Shown here in pieces: positions 7,380-13,661 of a DNA stretch of 15,312 nt (position 1 is its first letter; every line of letters starts with the position of its first letter). This DNA comes from PALSA-911 sp043742865 (lineage in GTDB: Bacteria; Pseudomonadota; Alphaproteobacteria; Acetobacterales; Acetobacteraceae). The stretch lies in assembly GCA_043742865.1 (NCBI GenBank), contig JAYTXR010000100.1:1-15312 (forward strand), read 5' to 3'. The notes beneath the pieces are model-generated. The model was not told the DNA's origin and did no database searches. It saw only the letters and a list, made by a program, of their open reading frames with translations. Position numbers and translations under genes: made by a program.

Positions 7380-7933
7380 GCCAGCCAGCGAACGCGTCGG
7401 GCCATCTTCGGGCCGGCTTGTTGGCGGCGTTCGAGCTGGCCCGGGGCCGGCGCGACGGCATGGAGGCGATGCCGGCGGATCCGCGGGCGGCGGCTCTGAG
7501 CTTCTGGGCCTTGCCGGTCTGCCTGCCGGCATTTTTTGCACTCCGGCTGGCAGCCACGAATGCGCCTGGTACGGCCGATCCGGCGGTACACGCCATGCTG
7601 GGCGCGATGCTGCTGTTCGTCATCGGCTGGACCGGCTTCGCGCTGCTGTCGCACCGCATCGCCGCGGTGCTCGACCGATCTTCCCTGTGGCCGCGCTACA
7701 TCGTCGCGTGGAACTGGTGCAACGCCGTCCAGTACGGGCTATTTCTTGCTGCCGCCGTGCCAGGCCTGCTCGGCCTACCCGGGTGGGTCGATCAGACGCT
7801 CGGCCTGATCGCGCTGTTCTGGGCGCTGTGGCTGGAATGGTATGTGGCCCGGCTGGCGCTCCAAATCGGCGTCCTGCCGGCAATCTTGCTGGTGGTCGTG
7901 GACGTCGTAATCGGGCTGCTGCTGGCCGGCTGA
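7376..7933 (+). CDS. Five-span membrane protein of unknown function, copy B (tandem paralogue)
   Basis: The product has 185 residues from ATG 7376, which overlaps the stop of copy A as ATGA. The layout matches copy A: LARGRRDG at 21-28, then about five spans (roughly 40-60, 70-98, 107-134, 140-162, 165-184). The shared motif reads W105-P-R-Y-I-V-A-W-N-W-C115, with W, R, I, A, N, W and C identical to copy A, and the fourth span ends W152-L-E-W-Y-V-A-R159. Outside these motifs identity is low, so the duplication is old and both copies are likely kept for a purpose, possibly as a heterodimer. The membrane-span pattern could also fit a YIP1-like fold, which I cannot confirm. It is the last gene of the dap cluster and ends only 10 bases from the convergent hbd stop, with no visible terminator between. 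Confidence 0.82.
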   Translation: MSQPANASGHLRAGLLAAFELARGRRDGMEAMPADPRAAALSFWALPVCLPAFFALRLAATNAPGTADPAVHAMLGAMLLFVIGWTGFALLSHRIAAVLDRSSLWPRYIVAWNWCNAVQYGLFLAAAVPGLLGLPGWVDQTLGLIALFWALWLEWYVARLALQIGVLPAILLVVVDVVIGLLLAG

Positions 7934-7943
7934 TCGAGTCCGC

Positions 7944-8873
7944 TTACCGCGTCGGGCGCGGCGGCGTCTGCGTATAGTCGTAAAATCCGCGATGGGTCTT
8001 GCGGCCGAGCCAGCCGGCCTCGACATATTTCACTAGCAGCGGGCAGGGGCGGTATTTGCTGTCCGACAGGCCTTCGTAGAGAACCTGCATGATCGACAGG
8101 CAGGTATCCAGCCCGATGAAATCGGCCAGTTCCAGCGGCCCCATCGGATGGTTCGCGCCGAGCTTCATCGAGGTGTCGATGGCGACCACCGAACCGACCC
8201 CCTCATACAGGGCATAGACCGCCTCGTTGATCATCGGCACCAGGATCCGGTTGACGATGAAGGCCGGGAAATCCTCCGACACGGCGGTGATCTTGGACAG
8301 CCGGGCGGCCAGCGCCTGCACCGCCTGGAAGGTCGGCTCGTCGGTGGCGATGCCGCGGATGATTTCCACCAGCTTCATCACCGGAACCGGGTTCATGAAG
8401 TGCATGCCGATGAATTTCGCCGGCCGGTCGGTGTTCGCGGCGAGCCGGGTGATGGAGATCGAGGAGGTGTTGGACGCCAGCAGGCAGGATGGCTTCAGAT
8501 GCGGCAGCAATGCCTTGAAGACGACGTTCTTGACATCCTCCTTCTCGGTGGCAGCTTCGATGACCAGATCGCAATCGCCGAACGCCGCGTAGTCGGTCGT
8601 TGTGGTCAGCCGCGACAGCGCGTCGAACTTGTCCTCCACGCTGATGCTGCCGCGGTTGACCTGGCGGTCCATGTTGCGGCCCATCACCGCCATCGCCGTT
8701 TCCAGCGCCTCGGTCTTCAAATCGGCCAGCACTACTGCCAGCCCGGCCAGCGCGCAGACATGGGCGATGCCGTTACCCATCTGTCCGGCACCGATCACGC
8801 CGACGCTGCCGATTTTCGGAACCGCCAGATCCTGCGCTCCCGCTGTGGCTTTCAGAGCGACATTGACGTTCAT
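7944..8873 (-). CDS. hbd: 3-hydroxybutyryl-CoA (3-hydroxyacyl-CoA) dehydrogenase
   Basis: This cytoplasmic enzyme interconverts 3-hydroxyacyl-CoA and 3-oxoacyl-CoA with NAD(H), serving fatty-acid oxidation, hydroxybutyrate or phenylacetate-type pathways. It has 309 residues, slightly longer than the usual 280-295 because of about 20 extra N-terminal residues before the Rossmann strand. The dinucleotide-binding GAGQMG is at 28-33, followed by D51. The catalytic set is complete: S137 in SNTSS, H158 in GMHFMNPVP, E170 in KLVE and N208 in FIVNRI. The C-terminal dimerisation domain includes NHPMGPLELADFIGLD (241-256) and ends with the usual GRKTHRGFYDY. The start ATG abuts the etfA stop directly (TGAATG), with GGAG 9 bases upstream inside etfA. 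It is the distal gene of an etfB-etfA-hbd operon, so its electrons and those of an acyl-CoA dehydrogenase are handled together. Confidence 0.95.
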   Translation of the reverse strand: MNVNVALKATAGAQDLAVPKIGSVGVIGAGQMGNGIAHVCALAGLAVVLADLKTEALETAMAVMGRNMDRQVNRGSISVEDKFDALSRLTTTTDYAAFGDCDLVIEAATEKEDVKNVVFKALLPHLKPSCLLASNTSSISITRLAANTDRPAKFIGMHFMNPVPVMKLVEIIRGIATDEPTFQAVQALAARLSKITAVSEDFPAFIVNRILVPMINEAVYALYEGVGSVVAIDTSMKLGANHPMGPLELADFIGLDTCLSIMQVLYEGLSDSKYRPCPLLVKYVEAGWLGRKTHRGFYDYTQTPPRPTR

Positions 8874-9809
8874 TCAGACTTTCTCCAGCTCGGCCGCGAG
8901 TTCAGGCAGGGCAACGAACAGATCCGCGACCAGGCCGTAATCGGCGACCTGGAAGATCGGCGCCTCCTCGTCCTTGTTGATCGCGACGATCACCTTGCTG
9001 TCCTTCATGCCGGCCAGATGCTGAATGGCGCCGGAGATGCCGATCGCGACATACAGCTCGGGGGCGACGATCTTGCCGGTCTGGCCGACCTGATAGTCGT
9101 TTGGCACGAAGCCGGCATCGACCGCGGCGCGCGAGGCGCCGACGGCGGCGCCCAGCTTGTCGGCGATCGGGTCCAGCAGCTTGAAGTTATCGCCGCTCTG
9201 CATGCCGCGCCCGCCGGAGACCACCACGCGCGCCGCGGTCAGTTCCGGACGCTCGCTTTTGGACAGTTCGGAGGACACGAACCGAGAGTTTTGCGGCAGA
9301 TCGACGCTGGGCGCGGCCTCGATGGTCGCGGAGCCGCCCTCGGCCGGGCATGGATCGAAACTCGCGGCGCGCACCGTGATGACCTTGATCCGGTCGGCCG
9401 ACCGCACTGTGGCCAGCGCGTTGCCGGCATAGAACGGGCGCACGAAGGTGTCGGCGTCGATCACCTCGGCGATGTCGCTGATCGGCTGGCTGTCGAGGAA
9501 CGCGGCCACGCGCGGCATCACGTTCTTGCCGGATGCGGTGGCCGGAGCCAGCAGATGTGTGTATCCGGGGGCGAGTGCCAGGATCAGCGCGGCCAATTTT
9601 TCCGCCAACGGGTTGGCGTAGTCGTCGCTGTCGGCGACCAGCACCTTGGACACGCCAGGCAATTTCGCCGCCGCGGCGGCGGCGGCGGCGATATCCTTGC
9701 CGATGACCAGCACGTGAATGTCACCGAGTTTGCTGGCGGCGGCCACCGCGCTGCGCGATGGCTGCTTGATGCCGTGGGCATCGTGGTCGAGGAGAACGAG
9801 CGACGTCAT
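8874..9809 (-). CDS. etfA: Electron transfer flavoprotein alpha subunit
   Basis: EtfA carries the FAD of the soluble EtfAB heterodimer, which takes electrons from acyl-CoA and other dehydrogenases and passes them to ETF:quinone oxidoreductase. The length of 311 residues is typical. Domain I covers about 1-190. The FAD domain follows, with SGGRGM (198-203), GAAVGASRAAVDAGFV (220-235) and the family signature GQTGKIVAPELYVAIGISGA at 242-261, then KDEEAPIFQVADYGLVADLF (279-298). A run of eight alanines (41-48), coded by a GCC/GCG microsatellite-like tract at about 9667-9690, lies in a surface helix of domain I and may vary in length between strains. The gene begins 2 bases after the etfB stop and has a GAAGGTG ribosome site within etfB. 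Confidence 0.97.
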   Translation of the reverse strand: MTSLVLLDHDAHGIKQPSRSAVAAASKLGDIHVLVIGKDIAAAAAAAAKLPGVSKVLVADSDDYANPLAEKLAALILALAPGYTHLLAPATASGKNVMPRVAAFLDSQPISDIAEVIDADTFVRPFYAGNALATVRSADRIKVITVRAASFDPCPAEGGSATIEAAPSVDLPQNSRFVSSELSKSERPELTAARVVVSGGRGMQSGDNFKLLDPIADKLGAAVGASRAAVDAGFVPNDYQVGQTGKIVAPELYVAIGISGAIQHLAGMKDSKVIVAINKDEEAPIFQVADYGLVADLFVALPELAAELEKV

Positions 9810-9811
9810 GG

Positions 9812-10561
9812 TCAGATCACCTTCGCTTCGGTGCGCAGTTTATGGACAAGTTCGGCCACCGAGGCGACCTTCTGGCCGGCCTGGCGCTTGGCCGGCTCGG
9901 TTACCTTCAGCACGGTCAGCCGTGGGGTGGGGTCGACGCCGAGATCGGCCGGTTTGACGATGTCGATCGGCTTTTTCCGCGCCTTCATGATGTTCGGCAG
10001 CGAGGCATAGCGCGGCTCATTCAGCCGCAGATCGGTGGTGACCACGGCCGGCAGGCTCAGCGCCACGGTTTCCAGGCCGCCATCGACTTCACGGGTCACG
10101 GTAATGCCGCCGTCTTCCACGGTCACCTTGCTGGCGAACGTGCCCTGCGGCCAGCCCAGCAGGGCCGCCAGCATCTGCCCGGTGGCGCTCATGTCGTCGT
10201 CGATCGCCTGTTTGCCCAAGATGATCAGCTGCGGCTGCTCTTTGTCGGCGATCGCTTTCAGCAATTTGGCCACCGCGATCGGCTCGACCGCGACATCGGT
10301 CTCGACCAGAATGCCACGGTCCGCACCCATCGCCAGCGCGGTGCGGATGGTCTCCGAGCAGGCCGGCAGACCGACGGAGATGGCGACGATCTCGGTCGCC
10401 ACGCCTTTTTCCTTCAGCCGGACGGCTTCCTCTATCGCGATCTCGTCGAACGGGTTCATCGACATCTTCACCCCGGAGATTTCCACCCCGGTGCCGTCCG
10501 CTTTCACCCGGACCTTCACGTTGTAGTCAATCACCCGCTTGACGGGGACGAGGATTTTCAT
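9812..10561 (-). CDS. etfB: Electron transfer flavoprotein beta subunit
   Basis: EtfB holds the structural AMP and the docking loop for partner dehydrogenases. Starting at ATG 10561 gives 249 residues, the canonical length, with the standard opening MKILVPVKRVIDYNVKVRVK; a longer in-frame reading to 10651 adds only non-conserved residues in the intergenic region and is rejected. Visible landmarks are the AMP-site stretch ILGKQAIDDD (114-123), QMLAALLGWPQGTFAS (129-144), and the recognition-loop signature LNEPRYASLPNIMKARKK (180-197), whose loop leucine L188 is expected to contact acyl-CoA dehydrogenases. An AGGAAG lies about 11 bases before the start. It is the first gene of the etfB-etfA-hbd unit, and the 186-bp region upstream is the likely promoter region. 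Confidence 0.97.
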   Translation of the reverse strand: MKILVPVKRVIDYNVKVRVKADGTGVEISGVKMSMNPFDEIAIEEAVRLKEKGVATEIVAISVGLPACSETIRTALAMGADRGILVETDVAVEPIAVAKLLKAIADKEQPQLIILGKQAIDDDMSATGQMLAALLGWPQGTFASKVTVEDGGITVTREVDGGLETVALSLPAVVTTDLRLNEPRYASLPNIMKARKKPIDIVKPADLGVDPTPRLTVLKVTEPAKRQAGQKVASVAELVHKLRTEAKVI

Positions 10562-10670
10562 GGGGTCTGCCGCTTCCTGGAAACCGTTGCCGCGATCGGA
10601 TACTGTGAGGCCGGGCCGCGGAACCGCACCGCAAAACCCCAGCCTTCGCACCTGCGATATAACGACCCGG

Positions 10671-10700
10671 ACCTTAGGCAGGCCGGCAATGCGCTGTCAA
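10671..10700 (-). promoter_or_regulatory. etfB: Candidate promoter of the etfB-etfA-hbd operon
   Basis: On the minus strand a perfect TTGACA (10700-10695) is followed after 18 bases by TAAGGT (10676-10671), which matches three of six -10 positions. It lies about 110 bases upstream of the etfB start. The rest of 10562-10747 shows no further convincing box; a TTATAT at 10661-10656 has no matching -35. Confidence 0.3.
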
Positions 10701-10715
10701 ACCTCGGCAACCGCG

Positions 10716-10749
10716 GAATGGGGCCAAACACGCGAAGCGGTCCCCATTC
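10716..10749 (-). terminator. Hairpin overlapping the HIG1-gene stop codon
   Basis: GAATGGGG (10716-10723) and CCCCATTC (10742-10749) pair perfectly, and the stem extends by CC/GG (10724-10725 with 10739-10740) across a single bulged T. The arm at 10742-10749 covers two bases of the HIG1-gene stop (10748-10750). No T-tract follows on the minus strand, so it may be a 3'-end stabilising or pausing hairpin rather than a true intrinsic terminator. Confidence 0.4.
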
Positions 10750-10942
10750 AGCTCCGCAGCAGGCTCATGAGCCCGACGAACAGCAGCAACGCGGTAGCCT
10801 GCAGGATCACCCGCCAGCGCATCAGGGCATTGGACCGGGCGGGGTTGCCGCCGCTACGCACCATGCCGACCATGCCGGCGACCAGGACGCCGAGCGTGCC
10901 GAGCATGGCCAGGACCATCAGGACAATGAGAACGGATTTCAT
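10748..10942 (-). CDS. HIG1-type twin-transmembrane small protein
   Basis: This is a 64-residue inner-membrane protein with two hydrophobic helices (about 3-28 and 45-62) joined by a short basic loop. The loop and the start of helix two read S37-N-A-L-M-R-W-R-V-I-L-Q48, matching the (N-x-L-M-R-x-R-V-x-x-Q) hallmark of the bacterial HIG1 domain family, which is related to mitochondrial proteins that associate with cytochrome oxidase. ATG 10942 is chosen because the longer in-frame reading up to 11713 runs antisense through the channel gene and is low-complexity. In alphaproteobacteria such proteins are thought to support respiratory complexes; that role here is inferred. It sits upstream of the etf operon on the same strand, with a hairpin and a separate candidate promoter between them, so co-transcription is uncertain. 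It diverges from the channel gene. Confidence 0.8.
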   Translation of the reverse strand: MKSVLIVLMVLAMLGTLGVLVAGMVGMVRSGGNPARSNALMRWRVILQATALLLFVGLMSLLRS

Positions 10943-11069
10943 CAGACTTAGATAGGGTGTCGGATAGCAAAGTAAACCGCCTCGGTTCTGCCATGAGGCA
11001 GCTTTAGGGCATGATCTGCCGGATCCGGATCGCCCGAATAACGGATTCAGAATCGCCGGAGCCTGACCG

Positions 11070-13613
11070 ATGAAGCGCCTGCTGACCCTATTTCTGCTGC
11101 TATTGGCCGGCCTCGCCGGGCTGTCGCTGGGGGTGCGCGCCCAGCCGCCCGCCACCGCCTCGGCTTTCGCCCCCGCCCCCTTTCCAGCGCCCGTTCCGGC
11201 GCCTGTGCCGGGGGTCAATCCGGCCGACGCCCAGCGCGTGATCGACATGCTGAACGACCCGAAGAAGCGGGCCGATTTCACCGCGACCCTGGAGGCGATC
11301 GCCAGATCCGTACCCCCAGTGCCAACGCCGGGGGCAACACCGGTCGCCGCGGAGCTCGCCTTGCCGCTGGTTCCCGACAGCCTGGGTGCGCAGCTGCTGG
11401 TCAGCGGATCCGACCTGCTCGGCGAGGTTTCAAACCGCATGCGTGCCTCGCTCGACGATCTACGGTCGATTCCGCCGATTGCCGGCTGGCTGGTGATGAT
11501 GGCAACCGATCCGCTCGGGCGGAAGCTGCTGGCGGACACCGGCTGGCGCCTGGCGGTGACCTTTGCTGCCGGACTGGCGGCGGAATGGACCGCCTGGTGG
11601 CTATTGCGCCGATCGAGTGCCTTGCTGGGCATGGGCATCCGGTGGCGGCCACGCGCCCGCGCGGGAAGCAAAACGCCGGATGAAACCGTCGATGCAATGG
11701 CCGCGGTAGCCACCGATGGCCGCGAGATCCCGGACGCGGAAATTCAGGACGCGGAAATTCAGGACGCCGACATGACGGATGCTGGATTATCGGAAAATGG
11801 CGTGTCGGAAGACGGACAGGCGCGTGCCGAGATCGGCGCGGTCGAACCGCCGGAGCGGCGCCGCTCCGCGCTGCTGGCGCGCATGCGATTGCTGCCCGGT
11901 ATGCTTCTGCGGCTGCTGCTCGCGCTGGTGCCGGTCGTCTGCTTCGTGCTGACCGCGCATCTTGTCGTCAGCACCGGCCTCGGCGAGGTTTATATGACCC
12001 GGCTTACGCTGCTGGCGATGATCGACGCCTATGCCGTTTGGCGCATTATCCTGTGCTGCGCCGGAGCCGTGCTGTCGCCCGACGCGCCCCGGTGGCGCCT
12101 GTTGCCGATGGCCACCGACACCGCGATCAGCGGTGTGCGCTGGATCGGTGCGCTCAGCTTCGTCTGCGTCTTTGGCTATGCCATCGCAGAGGCCGGGCTG
12201 CTGCTCGGCATGTCCAAGGCTACGCATGACGCGCTGCTCAAGGCCGATGGGTTGATCGTCATGGTGCTGGCGATCGTCATTGTGCTGCGCAACCGCGCTG
12301 CGGTCGCGGGAATGATCCGTGCCCGTCCAGGCCATCGCGGCCCCATGGTGGGATGGCGCAAGCGGCTGGCAGCGTTTTGGCATATCCTCGCTGTGTTTTA
12401 TCTGGTGGGCCTCTGGCTGGTTTGGGCGGTCGATGTTCCCGATGGCTTCCGCCGGCTGCTGAATTTCTTTGTCGTCACCATTCTGGTGATCATGGCGGCA
12501 CGGTTGACGCGCACGCTGCTGCTCGGATTGCTGGAGCGACAAATCGAACGTCGGGCGGCCGATCCGCGCTATCCTGGCATGACCGCCCGGATTGGACTGT
12601 ATCACCCGCTGCTGAGCCTGCTGGTGCATGTGGTCGTGTCCGTGGCGGCGCTGATCGCCCTGATGCAGCTCTGGGGCCTCGGCCCGATTCAATGGCTTGC
12701 CACCAACCTTCTGGCCCAACGGATGATGTCGGCATTGACCGTCATCGCCGTTGCCACGGCCGTCGCGATCGGGATCTGGGAACTGGCCACCGCCGGCATC
12801 GCGCAGCATCTGTCGCGTTTGCAGCGCGACGCGCAGACCGCGCGGTCCGCGCGCCTGCGCACGCTGTTGCCGATGCTGCGCACGGGGCTGCTGATCAGCA
12901 TCCTGGTGGTGATCGGCATGATCGTGCTGAGCGAGATCGGCGTGAATATCGCCCCGCTGCTGGCCGGCGCCGGTGTTCTCGGCATCGCCATCGGCTTTGG
13001 CTCGCAGAAGCTGGTGCAGGACGTCATCACCGGGCTGTTCCTGCTGCTGGAGAACACCATGCAGGTCGGCGACGTGGTGCTGCTTGGCGGCCTGACCGGC
13101 GTGGTCGAGCATCTGTCCATCCGCACCATCCGGCTGCGCGCCGAGGACGGCTCGGTGCACGTGATCCCGTTCAGCGCGGTTACCACGGTCACCAACATGA
13201 CCCGCGATTTCGCCCATGCGGTGATCGAGGCGGAGATCGCCTACAAGGAGAATTACGACCGGGTAGTCGAGGTGCTGCGCGCGATCGTGACGCAGATGCG
13301 CAGCGAGCCGCGCTGGCAGAACGAGATCCGCGACGATCTGGAGGTAATGGGCCTGCAGCGCTTCGCCGAAAGCGCCGTGATCATCAAATGCCGCATCCGC
13401 TGCGGCCCGTTCGGGCGCTGGATGGTGCTGCGGGAATTCAACCGGCGCATGAAGATGCGCTTCGACGAGGAAGGGATCGAGATTCCCTTCCCGCACCAGA
13501 AGCTTATTCTGGACGACCGGAGCACGCAGCACCCGCTGGTGCTGGCCGCCGCGCGGGGCGTGGCTTGCGGGGCGGTTACGGGCGGCTCAAACTCCGCCGG
13601 CGAGCCGCGGTAG
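11070..13613 (+). CDS. Large MscS-family mechanosensitive ion channel
   Basis: The protein has 847 residues, about three times E. coli MscS, comparable to the large YbiO/MscK-type members. Residues 1-24 are a signal peptide ending VRAQ. A Pro/Ala-rich periplasmic segment follows (25-105). Transmembrane segments begin near 159-180, 277-302, 311-335, 354-380, 392-408, 434-456, 463-485, 510-535 and 552-573, so there is a large multi-span sensor region. The MscS core runs from about 600: the pore-lining helix N626-I-A-P-L-L-A-G-A-G-V-L-G-I-A-I-G-F-G-S and QKLVQDVITGLFLLLEN (646-662), the beta domain with VGDVVLLGGLTGVVEHL (666-682) and VIPFSAVTTVTNMTRD (698-713), then the C-terminal cytoplasmic vestibule domain to about 810. 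Role: relief of osmotic downshock. GGAG lies 8 bases before ATG 11070. Residues 219-250 form an unusual acidic pentapeptide-repeat linker. Confidence 0.93.
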   Translation: MKRLLTLFLLLLAGLAGLSLGVRAQPPATASAFAPAPFPAPVPAPVPGVNPADAQRVIDMLNDPKKRADFTATLEAIARSVPPVPTPGATPVAAELALPLVPDSLGAQLLVSGSDLLGEVSNRMRASLDDLRSIPPIAGWLVMMATDPLGRKLLADTGWRLAVTFAAGLAAEWTAWWLLRRSSALLGMGIRWRPRARAGSKTPDETVDAMAAVATDGREIPDAEIQDAEIQDADMTDAGLSENGVSEDGQARAEIGAVEPPERRRSALLARMRLLPGMLLRLLLALVPVVCFVLTAHLVVSTGLGEVYMTRLTLLAMIDAYAVWRIILCCAGAVLSPDAPRWRLLPMATDTAISGVRWIGALSFVCVFGYAIAEAGLLLGMSKATHDALLKADGLIVMVLAIVIVLRNRAAVAGMIRARPGHRGPMVGWRKRLAAFWHILAVFYLVGLWLVWAVDVPDGFRRLLNFFVVTILVIMAARLTRTLLLGLLERQIERRAADPRYPGMTARIGLYHPLLSLLVHVVVSVAALIALMQLWGLGPIQWLATNLLAQRMMSALTVIAVATAVAIGIWELATAGIAQHLSRLQRDAQTARSARLRTLLPMLRTGLLISILVVIGMIVLSEIGVNIAPLLAGAGVLGIAIGFGSQKLVQDVITGLFLLLENTMQVGDVVLLGGLTGVVEHLSIRTIRLRAEDGSVHVIPFSAVTTVTNMTRDFAHAVIEAEIAYKENYDRVVEVLRAIVTQMRSEPRWQNEIRDDLEVMGLQRFAESAVIIKCRIRCGPFGRWMVLREFNRRMKMRFDEEGIEIPFPHQKLILDDRSTQHPLVLAAARGVACGAVTGGSNSAGEPR
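11733..11762 (+). repeat. Exact 15-bp tandem duplication inside the channel gene
   Basis: The unit GACGCGGAAATTCAG occurs twice in a row (11733-11747 and 11748-11762), and a degenerate third unit starts at 11763 with GACGCCGAC. It codes for DAEIQ-DAEIQ-DADMT followed by DAGLS-ENGVS-EDGQA, a five-residue period in a cytosolic or loop linker of the channel. The duplication keeps the reading frame. Exact identity of the two copies implies a recent event. Confidence 0.9.
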
Positions 13614-13633
13614 CCGGGCCATCAAGACCCGGC
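13613..13633 (+). terminator. Short GC-rich hairpin after the channel gene
   Basis: GCCGGG (13613-13618) pairs with CCCGGC (13628-13633) around a 9-base loop, starting at the last base of the channel stop codon. No T-run follows directly; the nearest (TTTTT) is at 13651. It may attenuate rather than end transcription into the downstream synthetase gene, which starts 48 bases after the channel stop. Confidence 0.3.
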
Positions 13634-13661
13634 GCCTGCCGCCAGAGGAATTTTTGTCCCG

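Noticed and set aside
8148..10010. A 620-residue open frame on the plus strand across hbd, etfA and etfB
   Set aside because: It is antisense to three clearly conserved genes and its composition (Arg/His/Asp/Gly repeats) is typical of a shadow frame in GC-rich DNA.
11787..13532. A 581-residue open frame antisense to the MscS-type channel
   Set aside because: It is dominated by Gln, His and Arg with no motif; the sense frame has a complete MscS core.
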